Assembly: GCA_014529385.2 (NCBI GenBank)
Contig: CM043943.1
Coordinates: 104,192,355 to 104,256,354, forward strand
DNA from: Adiantum capillus-veneris
Lineage: Eukaryota > Streptophyta > Polypodiopsida > Polypodiales > Pteridaceae
DNA: 64,000 nucleotides
Direction of reading: 5' to 3'
Made by a program: the position numbers and the translations under genes. Each line of letters starts with the position of its first letter. Position 1 is the stretch's first letter. Below, in pieces: positions 54,263-64,000 of this stretch. Below the pieces are notes generated by a model. The model searched no databases and was not told the origin of the DNA. It saw nothing but the letters and a program-made list of their open reading frames with translations.

Positions 54263-57200
54263 TTATCCTTGAATGCCGATTGAAGATGAGCAAAAGCTCA
54301 ACTTCTCCTTGTTGACCACCTTTGTAAACATGTCTGCAGGATTTTCACTTGTATGCACCTTTCCTAGCTTTAGTTGTCCCTCTTCCAAAAGAGTGCATAT
54401 GAAGTGATATCTCACCTCAATGTGCTTTGTCCTTGAATGAAAGGCTGAGTTCTTCGCAAGATGGATAGCGCTTTGGCTATCACTGTACAAGACACAATTG
54501 TCTTGTTTGAATCCAAGCTCTTCTAAGAATCTGTGAAGCCACAGAATTTCTTTGCTTGCCTCCGTCATTGCTACATACTCTGCTTCCGTGGTAGAAAGTG
54601 AAACCACTTTCTGCAGCTTTGAAGCCCAGCTTACTGCTGTGCCTCCAACCGTGAACACATAGCCAGTAGTGCTCCTTCGAGTATCTTTGTCACCTTCCAT
54701 ATCTGCATCAGTATACCCTTCAAGAAAAATATCAGTTCCTCCAAAATACAAAGCATTTGTTGTTGTCCCTTTTAGATACCTAAGTATCCACTTCACAGCT
54801 TGCCAATGCTCTTTACCTGGGTTGTCCATGAACCTACTCACAACTCCCACTGCATGTGCAATGTCTGGCCTTGTCCAGACCATAGCATACATTAGAGAAC
54901 CTACCGCTGCAGCATATGGAACTTTAGACATATAGGCTATCTCCTCTTGTGTCTTTGGACACATATCCTTCGTTAGTTTAAAATGACCAGCCAAAGGTGT
55001 AGAAACTGGTTTTGCATTTTGCATTGCAAACCTTTCTAGTACCTTCTTGATGTAATCTTCTTGAGATAGCTTTATTGTCTTCTTCGTCCTGTCCCTTGAT
55101 ATTTTCATACCAAGTATCCTCTTTGCAGCACCTAAATCTTTCATTGAAAAAGATTTGGACAGCTCCTCTTTTAGGTCTTTGATGTCCTGCATGTTAGCAC
55201 TTGCAATCAACATGTCATCAACATACAACATTAGGATGATGAATTTCTCATCTCCCAAATTCTTCGTGTAGACGCAGTGATCCGAGTTGCATCTTGTGAA
55301 TCCATTATCCAACATCCATCGATCAAACTTCAAGTACCATTGTCTTGATGCTTGCTTTAAACCATACAAGCTCTTCTTTAATCTGCAAACCATTTTCTCC
55401 TTACCTTTTACTTCATACCCCTTTGGTTGAAGCATGTAGATTTCCTCCTCTAAGTCACCGTGAGGGAATGCCGTATTTACATCCATTTGCTCGAGATTTA
55501 GATCATGAGCAGCCACAAGGCTTAAGACAAGCCTAATTGAGTTCATTTTTACAATAGGAGAAAATATTTCATTGAAGTCAATACCCTTCTTTTGAGAAAA
55601 ACCTTTTACCACAAGCCTAGATTTGTACCTTTTCTTCCCACCTTCTTCTTCCTTTATCTTGTACACCCATTTGTTTTGAAGTGCCCGCTTACCTTTAGGC
55701 AACTCAACCAACTCCCATGTTTGGTTCTGATGTAGTGAGTCCATCTCCACTTGCATACTCTTCGTCCATTCTTCTTTGGATTCATGTTGCATAGCTTCTT
55801 CATATGATTCCGGCTCTCCAGAATCTGAGATCAAGAGATGGTTGAAGGAAGGAACAAACCTTTCTGGAGGTCTACTTGCTCTTGTAGATCTTCGGGGAAT
55901 AGGTTGAGGCTCCTCATTTGGTTGATGTTGTTGCACATTGTCACCGTTTGCAGTCCTTGAGTCTTCACCGTCCTCAAGCTCCATGTACTCATCACCTGTT
56001 TCTTTTGTTTGTTTTCTTTCCAAGTAATCTTTGTACATATTTTGTTCATTAAAAATTACATCCCTACTCCTTAAGATTTTACCATCTTCAGGATTCCATA
56101 GGCGATACCCAAAGTCTCCTTCTCCATAGCCAATGAAGAAACACTTTTTGGACTTTGCATCTAACTTTGATCTTAGGCTTCTATCTATGTGCATGAAAGC
56201 CTCACACCCAAACACTTTGAGAAATGCATAATTCACCGGTTTACCTGTCCATGCCTCTTCTGGAACTCCCCCATCCAATGCCGTTGAGGGTGACCGATTG
56301 ATTAAGTACACAGACGTACTTACAGCTTCCGCCCAAAGTTCAAGCGGTAGGCCTACATGTAGCCGCATGCTTCGTGCTCGTTCCATAATTGTGCTGTTCA
56401 TCCTTTCCGAAATCCCATTTTGTTGAGGTGTCCTTGGGGTTGTCCTTTGCCTCCGAATTCCATTGCTAGCACAAAAGCTTTCAAAAGCTTGGCTGCAATA
56501 TTCACCTCCATTGTCGGATCTGAGGCATTTAACCTTGGTACCTGTTTCATTCTCCACAAAGGCTTTCCACCTTTGAAATATGGAAAATACATCGGATTTA
56601 TTCTTCATGACATAAACCCATGTTTTTCTAGTCGCATCGTCTATGAATGTTACATAGTACAATGAGCCACCAAGTGATGGTGTACTTGCAGGACCCCAAA
56701 CATCAGAATGAACCAACTCAAGTTTTTTATTTTTTCTTTCATTTCCTGATTTTTGAAATTTTACCCTCTTTTGTTTACCATAAACACAATCTTCACAGAA
56801 CTCTAAGTCCACTTCTTTCAAACCTGGTAGAAGCTTCTTTGTTTGAAGGATTTGCATTCCTTTGGCACTCATATGCCCAAGTCGGTAGTGCCACACCGCA
56901 CTGTCAACTTCTGTAGTTGCTGCACAAGCTGAAGGTTGCGTGCTAACAGTACACAAGTAAAGTGTACCGACTTTTTCACCCTTGGCAACCACCAAAGATC
57001 CCTTTGAGATCTTCCACCGTTTGTTTCCGAATGCAATGTTGTGACCTTCATCGTCCAATTGTCCTGTAGAGATCAAATTTTTGCGAAGAGAAGGAACATG
57101 CCTAACATCTTTAAGCTTCCATTCATTTCCGTTAGCAGTTTTGACAGAAACTGTACCTTTGCCGACAATCTCACAAGCTTCATCATCTCCCAAGTATACA

Positions 57201-58153
57201 TACCCAAAATTACCTTTGGTGTAGTCTTGGAAATGTTGCTTGTGTGGTGTCGCATGGAATGAAGCCCCGGAATCTACTATCCAGGAATTAGACACATTGT
57301 CTAATGAGAGAATTAGAGCATCTTGCTCTACTTTACCTGCCACATTGGCCTCCAATGTTGGCTTGTTGTCTTGAGACTCTGTCTCCTTCTTCTTCTTGGA
57401 CCAACAATCCTTCTTGACGTGGCCCTTCTTGCCGCAGTTCCAACATTCAAGAACTGACTTTGTGCGTGACTTGCTCCGCCTTGAGCGATCACGACCCTTT
57501 TGGTTTTTGAACCTCTCCTTAAGCCTTCCTCTTGTTTCCACTGATAGTGCAGCACTTGATGATTCTCCTGTGCTTCTCCTTCGCATTTCCTCGCTTAGGA
57601 GAACACCCACAACATCATCAAACTTAAGAGTATTTGTGCCAGAGATAGAATTACTTACAGCCATCACAAGGCTGTCCCAACTATCCGGTAGAGATGATAG
57701 TATAAGGAGAGCTCGCACTTCGTCATCAAAATTGATTTTCACTGATCGAAGTTGACTTATGTTTGTGTTAAAGTCATTTAGGTGTTCTGCAACTGAACCA
57801 TTCTCTGCCATCTTTAGATTGAACAAGCGCTTCATAAGAAATACCTTATTGGATGCCGATGGTTTCTCATAGAAGTCGTCAAGTGACTTCATCAAGTCCT
57901 CCGTGGTCTTCATCTCCGAAACATTGAAGGCCACCGTTGACGCCAAGCTTAACCGGATTGTTCCCAGTGCCTTTCGATCAAGCACAATCCATGCTTCATC
58001 TGCCATTGTTGCGGGCTTCTTCGCAAGACCGCCTAGTGGCAAATAGAGGTCCTTCTGGTAGAGATAGTCTTCAATCTGCATCTTCCAATGTTGGTAGTTT
58101 TTGCCGTTGAACTTCTCAATCTTGAGCTTCCCTTCCTCCGCCATAACTCCCAC
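54263..58153 (-). CDS. Copia gag-pol polyprotein, 1,296 residues, intact reading frame
   Basis: One uninterrupted frame with all expected parts in copia order. Gag core (1-210; LKIEKFNGKNYQHWKMQIED), CCHC knuckle CWNCGKKGHVKKDC (about 235-250), protease WIVDSGASFHATP (about 290), gag-pre-integrase WHYRLGHMS (about 420), integrase core with DDE in HSDVWGP, RSDNGGEY and QNGISERMN (about 480-600), RT with LYVDDMLIAS (about 1,010), and RNase H with GYTDADMEGD and STTEAEYVAM (about 1,130-1,260). Start choice: the Met at 58,153; a second Met three codons on fits the usual gag N-terminus (MAEEGK) equally well. One odd residue: AFPHGDLEEE where AFLHG is usual. It lies 51 bp inside the primer site. 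Potentially active. Confidence 0.97.
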   Translation of the reverse strand: MGVMAEEGKLKIEKFNGKNYQHWKMQIEDYLYQKDLYLPLGGLAKKPATMADEAWIVLDRKALGTIRLSLASTVAFNVSEMKTTEDLMKSLDDFYEKPSASNKVFLMKRLFNLKMAENGSVAEHLNDFNTNISQLRSVKINFDDEVRALLILSSLPDSWDSLVMAVSNSISGTNTLKFDDVVGVLLSEEMRRRSTGESSSAALSVETRGRLKERFKNQKGRDRSRRSKSRTKSVLECWNCGKKGHVKKDCWSKKKKETESQDNKPTLEANVAGKVEQDALILSLDNVSNSWIVDSGASFHATPHKQHFQDYTKGNFGYVYLGDDEACEIVGKGTVSVKTANGNEWKLKDVRHVPSLRKNLISTGQLDDEGHNIAFGNKRWKISKGSLVVAKGEKVGTLYLCTVSTQPSACAATTEVDSAVWHYRLGHMSAKGMQILQTKKLLPGLKEVDLEFCEDCVYGKQKRVKFQKSGNERKNKKLELVHSDVWGPASTPSLGGSLYYVTFIDDATRKTWVYVMKNKSDVFSIFQRWKAFVENETGTKVKCLRSDNGGEYCSQAFESFCASNGIRRQRTTPRTPQQNGISERMNSTIMERARSMRLHVGLPLELWAEAVSTSVYLINRSPSTALDGGVPEEAWTGKPVNYAFLKVFGCEAFMHIDRSLRSKLDAKSKKCFFIGYGEGDFGYRLWNPEDGKILRSRDVIFNEQNMYKDYLERKQTKETGDEYMELEDGEDSRTANGDNVQQHQPNEEPQPIPRRSTRASRPPERFVPSFNHLLISDSGEPESYEEAMQHESKEEWTKSMQVEMDSLHQNQTWELVELPKGKRALQNKWVYKIKEEEGGKKRYKSRLVVKGFSQKKGIDFNEIFSPIVKMNSIRLVLSLVAAHDLNLEQMDVNTAFPHGDLEEEIYMLQPKGYEVKGKEKMVCRLKKSLYGLKQASRQWYLKFDRWMLDNGFTRCNSDHCVYTKNLGDEKFIILMLYVDDMLIASANMQDIKDLKEELSKSFSMKDLGAAKRILGMKISRDRTKKTIKLSQEDYIKKVLERFAMQNAKPVSTPLAGHFKLTKDMCPKTQEEIAYMSKVPYAAAVGSLMYAMVWTRPDIAHAVGVVSRFMDNPGKEHWQAVKWILRYLKGTTTNALYFGGTDIFLEGYTDADMEGDKDTRRSTTGYVFTVGGTAVSWASKLQKVVSLSTTEAEYVAMTEASKEILWLHRFLEELGFKQDNCVLYSDSQSAIHLAKNSAFHSRTKHIEVRYHFICTLLEEGQLKLGKVHTSENPADMFTKVVNKEKLSFCSSSIGIQG

Positions 58154-58203
58154 TCAATTCAAGGAATCCTTTCCTTGAGATAATTTAGCTACGAGCAAAC
58201 CTT

Positions 58204-58215
58204 GCTCTGATACCA
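58204..58215 (-). promoter_or_regulatory. tRNA-Met primer-binding site of the young copia element
   Basis: Minus-strand TGGTATCAGAGC, two bases after the 5' LTR end. Confidence 0.95.
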
Positions 58216-58217
58216 AT

Positions 58218-59050
58218 TGTTAGGAAATAAGACGTAGCTAAATAGATAATTGAGTAGATTACTTAATGGAGAGAGACAGATTTATATACACGAGATTATA
58301 GAGTAGGGAGAGAGAGAGTACACACGATATACGTGGTTCACCCAATGTGGGCTACGTCCACGGGAAAGCAGCCACTCAATGGCTTTAGTACTTCAAAACA
58401 AGAAGTAGTTTACAAAGGGATTATACCCTTAATGGAGCTCCCGCCTTGCTTCACTCTCACCACCTCACACTCACCTTGTTGCATCAACTTCACACTATAA
58501 AATGTGTGTAGAAATGGCCTCCTTTTATAGGCCAAAAGGGCTGCCCTCTCTTATGAGAGACAGCCATGTGTAGCCGCCCTTGTGCGAATAAGTCCAAATC
58601 GGGTCCAATCCGCCCATGTGTGGCCGCCCTTGAGAAGACAAGTCCGCTTTTGAATTCGGCCACCGGCCATCGGCCATTGACTTCCGACCACCGGCCACCG
58701 ACCATTGACTTCCGACCACCGGCCATTGGCCATTGACTTCCGACCACCGGCCATTGGCCATTGACTACCGGCCACCGGCCAACCGACCGGTTGTTTTCCG
58801 ACCACTTTCCGACCGCCGTCCGGCCATAATATTCCGGCGAAAAGGAATATTCCGGTGAAAAAAAAAAGTCTCGGGGGCCTCCGCCCCCGAGGCCTTTAAA
58901 GTTGCCCCTGATTCTTGTCCGTGAAAATTTTGGTTTCCGATGAGTGATTTTCCTTCACGCACGATGGCTTCTCCTCATAATGGGGGCCTTACAAATGTGC
59001 GCTTTTACCACAGAAAATTACAAAGGGTAAATCAGGCTCCATACTTAACA
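58218..59050 (-). repeat. 5' LTR of the young copia element
   Basis: 833 bp partner of 53,375-54,202. Minus-strand TATA-like CCTATAAAAGG at 58,521-58,531. Confidence 0.97.
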
Positions 59051-59055
59051 AACAC

Positions 59056-59532
59056 GAGCATCTCCGAGCAAGGGACCCTAACAGAATGGTTTGGAAGAAA
59101 AAGGAGCACTTATCTTCTCCACAACCCGTGAAACCAATCAAGCAATGGCGAGTTAAGTCTCAACAGACTCCACCACACCATGCAACACCACGCCGACCAA
59201 ATTACCAATGGTGAGAAAAAGCTCGACAACAGTCGAAAGTGCTACCAACAGCTCAAGCAATCAGTGTGCTAAAGCACCCTGATGGTACAATCAAATTGAG
59301 AGCAAACAAGCTACAAGATTTGCTCTTTGGAAGACATCAGTTGCAAACCTCGACATCGGAAACCCTTCAGTTAATTACTCAAGACCCAGCTCTTGCACAA
59401 CATATTGGTTTGAATTGCATTGATTTTCATATCATGGTAGAGCCAATCACGGCTATGCATAGACACGATTGTTCAACCCATGCACACAGTCGTCCCAGAG
59501 TACGCCATCTAGGAGGTGTGGAAGGGCACTAA
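59056..59532 (+). pseudogene. Continuation of the post-integrase region of element X
   Basis: Resumes right after the copia target duplication. Open pieces read SISEQGTLTEWF or EHLRARDPNRMVWKKKEHLS depending on frame, then 97 open codons at 59,239-59,532 (ISVLKHPDGTIKLRANKLQD ... LCIDFHI-like). I recognise no domain. It is the C-terminal tail of the protein that carries the second protease-like domain. Confidence 0.5.
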
Positions 59533-59572
59533 GAACTAAGTACTAACTACTAATAGTTAAGGGTAATGTTTG

Positions 59573-59590
59573 AAGAGGGAGGAAAAAGTT
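59573..59590 (+). promoter_or_regulatory. Purine tract of element X (internal or terminal)
   Basis: GAAGAGGGAGGAAAAAG, 17 purines, directly before TTTGATGTTAACG. It has the form of a plus-strand primer tract. If the element ends here, an LTR would start at about 59,591, but nothing after it matches the 5' LTR. An internal tract, or the end of a different element, are the alternatives. Confidence 0.45.
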
Positions 59591-61740
59591 TGATGTTAAC
59601 GTGTGATTTCTTGCAAATTACCTAATAATGCCCTTATAATTCATCATCAAGGGAAAATTCACTGATAATATCTTCCCGATGAGTGTAAATAGTGTATATG
59701 CTATCAAAAAATCATCAAAAATAGTCCTTTTTTGGGTATTTTTCATCATTTTTGTTGATAATGAGGCTTAAAAATAGAGAAATCCAACAAAAACCAAGAA
59801 AGCTATGTTTTTCAAGGAATTTTCTTAATTATTGGATTTTCACTTTACTTTTTGAGAGCATTTTGCTATTTTCTTTGATTTTTTCAAATAAACAGGTCAA
59901 AATTAATAATAAATAGCAAGGAAGCTCAGATGGAAAAATGGAAGACACGATGGTGATCAGAAAGACAAGGCGGACAAGCACAAAAATTTTCAATGAAACT
60001 AGGAGGTGGAAGCGGGAAGCCTAAATTAGGCAACCAAGCCTACTTTTGCAAAATTCTTGCAAAATGAGCTACAGGAATCCGATCAGGGAAATTTTTAGTT
60101 CTAACATAGATTTCACGGCCTAGTAGGACTAACGGGGGAATCTGGGGAAATTTGGTTCGGAAAGTCTGGGTATAGATATCCATGGTAGGCTAAAACCACC
60201 TCATTTCCACTTGGAGCCTTTGTAGAGAGAGATTTCGGCCTCTTTCGCGTGACTTTTCCGGAGCCCACAGTTGACCATTTTCAGCGCCCTCTCACACGAA
60301 ACATGAGAGGTAAGTTCTTTACTCGACAATGATCCATTTTGTACGGCCGGTAGCTAGTCTAAAGCCCTAGAGAAAACCCTAAAAACTGAGCAGTGCACGA
60401 AGACCTACGACTTAAAACTGACCATAGCGTCCTGCCAGCTTGACCAAATCGGATGGGATTTGAACCATAGCATGCCCTAACATAATAGAACCTTTGTATA
60501 CCATCAGATAACCATTCAACTGGGGTCAAGGGGGTCCCCAGTAGAAAAGTTAGGTTTTTGGCAAATGCCAGAATTCCGACCTGACTCCACAGATGGCTTG
60601 CTAATGAGGTCCATATACAATGTATATGATTGGTTTGGTGAAATCCATCAAGCAAAGCCCTCAAAAAGCAGAAATAAGCTCGAAGGTTACAAAGCGTCAA
60701 ATTCGACATACGAGGTCAAACTGACTCCAAATGAGCCAGAATTGGACAGGTTGCTTCACGACTATGTTACGGACAAGTCTAAAGCCTCAAAGTTGACCGA
60801 CTAACCCAACAGACAGAGTAGTCACAAAAAACGGTGATTTCAGAGTGGACAGAGCACAAAGTGATGCCGGCATGACTAAACTTGACCAAATTCAATTTAG
60901 GACTTGTATTAGGTGTATGAAACATGTCCAGGTCAGAATTTGTAGGTTTTGCAAAGTTTTTGTCATTGTTGTAAATAATCGTGATTATTTACTTTTGCAT
61001 CAGTTTTGCTTGGAAATTGTCAAATCACCTCACCTATCATGTGTACACACCTATTACATGCCAAAAATCAAGTATGAGCCAAAATGACCATCCATTACTT
61101 GTAAAATTGCCAAAAAACGCAAAGAAGCCTTTGCCAGCCAAAATTTGGGTTATGGACAATATTTCTTGATCCAAATCACTTCATATCTCATATGCAAGGT
61201 CTATACAATGCCTAGAACCACTTTCTGCCAAAAAATGTCAATTTTGGAAGAAAAGTTAATAATCGCGATTATTTACTTTTAGGTCAAAATTGGGGAATTT
61301 GGATATTGTGTCATCATACATCCAAAGTACATGTTGTGATAAGCCCACTAGCCAATTTTGAATCAATTTGGAGTTTAAAATCTCAAATTTCCTTTATATC
61401 AACTGTTTTAGAGACCTAAAGCCAAAATCTAGTACCATTTTCACCCCGTGGATCCAAATGAGCCCATATTTCACTCAGAGCATGTGTTTGGTATATACTT
61501 CAAGCCTATAAAGCCAAGTTTGCAAAAAGTTGGAAATTTTCCTCAGCTGTAAATAATCACGATTATTTACTTTGGTTGCAATTTTTTGTTTTGACCATAC
61601 AGTTTTGTTCCTTGCATGATTTTATGCATCTTTGCTTGTTCAAAAATTGATTTGAAGCAAAGTGGACCAAATTGTCAGCATTTCAATCTAAAAGGACATT
61701 TTAGAGAAAATCTCGACAAAACTGCTAACTTTGCACTCTA
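59591..61740 (+). other. Non-coding spacer with palindromic repeats before the third ORF
   Basis: 2.1 kb without coding sequence. A promoter-like GGGTATAGATATCC (about 60,170) is followed by a CpG-containing leader and a consensus 5' splice site AG|GTAAGT at about 60,309. Palindromic repeats of the same kind as at 43,095-44,253 lie at 60,971-61,570. A CAG near 61,680 could be the acceptor. The layout copies that of the 5' leader (promoter, leader, palindromes, ORF), so either the element has an internal transcription unit or a second, related element begins at about 59,591. Confidence 0.55.
60971..61570 (+). repeat. Second set of periodic palindromes in element X
   Basis: Palindromes at 60,971-60,992, 61,251-61,280 and 61,549-61,570, centres 284 and 294 bp apart, same half-sites (GTAAATAATCG, GTTAATAATCG). 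Each has one mismatch, in two cases at the central CG (CGTG, CACG), which fits loss of methylated CpG. The longest has AAAA/TTTT flanks and spans 30 bp. Confidence 0.9.
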
Positions 61741-61757
61741 CTCACTGAAAAGGAGCA

Positions 61758-62606
61758 ATGCAAGCACCAGAGAGGATCAAGAAGAAGCTAAACCAGAAAG
61801 AGAAACTACAAGAACTGCCTGCGTATCAACTAGACCCCGAGTCGGTCAAAGCAGCAAAGGCCTCCTACCTTCCAAGAGAAAAGCTAGAAGAGCACCACAC
61901 CACGGTCTTCACTGGCCGGTTCAAGAATGAAGAGAGGCATCAGGTGGAGTTGCAACACCTGTCCAAAGAGGTCTATGATGTAGATGCCAAGCCAGAGACA
62001 AAAGAGGCTAACCGTAGGTTGGGGCTCAGGCATTTCTACGAATAAGAGCCTTGCGGAGTGGACTTTCATAAAGCTTATGAGCTTCTATCCACCATCAAAG
62101 AAAACGTAACCGCACAGATATCAGGCACCCAAGGGAACAAGGTCGAGGTAGTGATCACAAAAGAGATAGTGGTAGAGACACTCAGACTGCCCACTGAAGG
62201 AATGACCATGCGGGCAAGAGACAGAAAAACTGTAGGCACATTTACCAAAGAGACAGCCGTGGCTACATTTGCCGATCTTATCCACAAACAAGTGGAAGAT
62301 CCAGCCCATTTGTACCATCAACACTTCCATTTTCTGGCAAAAAGGCCACCAAGGTACACTACACCAAATCACGTTGTGGCCACCACCTTCACTCAGGTTC
62401 TCAAGTCGATGACAAGGCAACCAGTGGACCATGCACAGTATGTCTTGACAACCTTGAAGGGCACCAAGAAGGAAGGAAAAATCACGTACTTGGGTGCGAC
62501 AGAGGTGTTGACTAGAATAGCATATTATGCCATCGTCATGGCCGACAACCTACCGCCTACCCCTGATCAAAATACATGGATCTTGGCAGCACAACCCTCT
62601 CCATGA
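61758..62606 (+). pseudogene. Third ORF of element X, N-terminal globular part
   Basis: ATG at 61,758 (MQAPERIKKKLNQKE). The frame is open to TAA at 62,043-62,045 and, in the same frame, continues from there to TGA at 62,604-62,606, so one nonsense codon interrupts about 280 residues. The part after the stop (VDFHKAYELLSTIKENVTAQ, VVETLRLPTEGM, HLYHQHFHFLAKRPP) resembles in style the plant retrotransposon-borne proteins annotated as 'putative plant transposon protein'; I am not certain of it. There is no signal peptide or membrane segment. Position after pol suggests the env-like or extra ORF of Athila/Tat elements. Confidence 0.5.
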
Positions 62607-64000
62607 GCTACAAGGTCAGAAAAAAGATCACATAAATCTGATGATGAGTCAACTGACAGCTCGCGAACGGCACAGTAGTGAGAGCTCTAACACAACGAAG
62701 AAAAGAGAGCTCGGACAAAAGAGATGAAAAGAAAATATGTGCCCGCACACCAAGAGGAGCCAGCTCAAAAACAAGCGTGCTTTGAAAGAGAAAAATAGGC
62801 GTACCAATGCAGCAAGCAAGCACAAGGCAAGGACCCAGGAAAGTGGGTACCTGTAGGACTTAAAGGCCCTCGAACAAAGCATCATACAAGAAAGGAGACG
62901 GATGATCCAACAGAGTAGTTAGAAAGAATGTACCAAGAGGCTGAAGCGTTAAAGATGAAGGAAGCAGAAGAAGCTGCAAAGAAAGCCAAGGAAGCAGAAG
63001 ACCAAAGGCAAGCCGAGGAGACGACTAGCCAAGAGCAAAGTCATGGATCTCCTCGACCCACCTCACCGCCTCCAGAACAACAAGACTCCCATGCCTAGCC
63101 CACCACCATCACTTGCAGGCAAAGACACCAATGGAGAAGCAGAGCCTGAGAAAGAGAAAGATTCTAAGTCCACCCAACAAACAGAATCTACACAAGAGGC
63201 TGACCACCCCGACGGACAAAAAGAAAAAGAAGTCGAGCCGGAACAGAAGAAGGCAGCTGAAGAGACTCAAAAGCCAGACGAGGAACAGGCAAGTAGATCT
63301 AAAAAAAATATTGATAAAGAAGAAGATGCGGAAAAAGCGTCTACCACTGCACATGAGATGGAGCCCAAGCCAGAGAGAGAAGAAAGGCCGGCACCTGAAG
63401 AGACAGCAAGGGTTGAGACAACACCCTCCACTTCTACTCAGTCAGAAACTGCCGAGGCATCAAAGTTTCAGGATGGCCAAGAAGAAGACCGACCATCTAC
63501 CTCCACACAAGAACCACCAGCAATTATGACACAGCAAGAAGCAAAACACGAGGCTGCAGGCACATAACAGCTGGCACGACAGGAGGAGTGGTAGAGAAAC
63601 AATGAAGTAATAGTACAGGTCAATGAATATGCACGGCAGATGCAGGAAATGACAGAGAGAGACTCCGTTCAACAGCTTTAAACCGTAGCACAAAGGCCAA
63701 GGAACTGGAAATGGTGATCGACGCTCTTCAAGGAGAGATAGAAGACAGGATGACTGTCATCACTGATCTCCAAAGGCAGTGCAAGAGCTGAAGGCAGAAG
63801 CAGAACAGCATCAGTTGGCCAGAGATAAACAACAAAAAGAAATGGCGGAGTTAGTTGATCTAGTCACTAAACTGTCCGATGCCTGCAAAGCAAAAGATGA
63901 GCAGCTGATAGAAGTTACAAATGAACTTCTTATGACCTCTCTGTCAGCTCAAAAAATTCAGATGTAGTTAGATGTTGCCAATGCTTCTCTGGAATATTCT
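62607..64000 (+). pseudogene. Third ORF of element X, charged and coiled-coil C-terminal part (runs off the edge)
   Basis: After the TGA the reading goes on in shifting frames. An Ala/Glu/Lys helix (EAEALKMKEAEEAAKKAKEA) lies near 62,935-63,010. 174 open codons follow at 63,043-63,567, very rich in Glu, Lys, Thr, Pro and Gln (EAEPEKEKDSKSTQQTESTQ). A coiled-coil stretch (LKAEAEQHQLARDKQQKEMA, ELVDLVTKLSDACKAKDEQL) lies at 63,779-63,967. Several frameshifts make it non-functional. The end lies outside the window. Confidence 0.5.

Larger units (their letters stand above)
53375..59050 (-). mobile_element. Young, nearly intact Ty1/copia element (Tork-like)
   Basis: LTRs 53,375-54,202 (828 bp) and 58,218-59,050 (833 bp); perfect target duplication AACAC at 53,370-53,374 and 59,051-59,055. 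Minus-strand order: LTR, tRNA-Met primer site, one long gag-pol ORF, purine tract CCAAGTGGGAGAT, LTR. The LTRs differ by about half a dozen base changes and three small indels (7-bp repeat, 3 bp, one A), which means a recent insertion. It lies in the post-integrase region of element X. Confidence 0.97.
25610..64000 (+). mobile_element. Element X: giant Athila/Tat-like Ty3/gypsy element (continues past the window)
   Basis: The LTR starts TGTTAGC at 25,610 inside the old chromovirus protease and ends CCCACA at 42,669, with the chromovirus array inserted in it. A TGGCGTCGTTGCCGG primer site follows, of the kind used by Athila/Tat elements. Then come a long leader, gag, protease, RT-RNase H, integrase, a second protease-like domain, a spacer and a third ORF up to the edge. 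Without the two nested insertions (16.1 and 5.7 kb) at least 16.6 kb belongs to it. No 3' LTR is seen, so I infer it lies beyond 64,000. An alternative is that 59,592 onward is a second element; see the entry for that spacer. Confidence 0.6.

Noticed and set aside
59591-61740. Calling this segment the 3' LTR of element X
   Set aside because: It follows a purine tract, but no part of it matches the 5' LTR (25,610-26,131 and 42,249-42,669), and it does not end with the LTR end plus flanking duplication. Left as an unresolved spacer.

Overview
The window is a heavily nested block of plant transposable elements. I see no rRNA, tRNA, CRISPR or bacterial-type operon, and no convincing intact host gene. 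The host must be a plant with a large, repeat-rich genome: there are Ty3/gypsy chromoviruses primed by tRNA-Met, a Tork-like Ty1/copia element, an Athila/Tat-like giant gypsy element with a 'TGGCG..CGTTGCCGG' primer site, and a CACTA (En/Spm) transposon. The species cannot be told from this sequence.

Left part (1-12,700), old and decayed: the 3' end of a chromovirus LTR (1-486); open but broken coding segments of an unrecognised minus-strand gene (about 512-3,830); a degenerate copia element (about 3,988-9,760) holding a second copia (5,704-9,206, imperfect TSD ATGTT/ATATT); and an old LTR plus primer site (about 10,000-12,069).

Middle (12,745-25,609), plus strand: an old chromovirus arranged as integrase 3' end - LTR (13,810-21,176) - primer site - gag - protease start. 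A 5.56-kb CACTA element (14,112-19,672, TSD TTC) sits in that LTR. It carries TNP2 remnants, a TNPA-like gene with one nonsense codon, and a captured piece of a HIPP-type heavy-metal-domain gene. A 2.3-kb TG..CA element, probably a solo LTR (22,656-24,994), sits in gag.

From 25,610 to the right edge lies a giant Athila/Tat-like element on the plus strand ('element X'): LTR, primer site at 42,672, a leader with about 290-bp repeats each centred on a 22-28-bp palindrome, gag, protease, RT/RNase H, integrase with two zinc-binding domains, a second protease-like domain after the integrase, a spacer carrying the same palindromic repeats, and a third ORF running off the edge. All its coding parts are broken.

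Two young insertions interrupt element X. At 26,132-42,243, in its 5' LTR, is a 16.1-kb tandem multimer of a minus-strand chromovirus (LTR-int-LTR-int-LTR-int'-LTR') bounded by a single 5-bp TSD (GACGG). All three internal units share one deletion joining gag to the end of RT, so the unit encodes neither protease nor the RT catalytic core. At 53,375-59,050 is a nearly intact 5.7-kb copia element with an uninterrupted 1,296-residue gag-pol and TSD AACAC.

The points most worth following are the single-TSD tandem multimer and its older same-family counterpart, the periodic palindromic repeats of element X, its duplicated integrase zinc domain and extra protease-like domain, and gene capture by the CACTA element.
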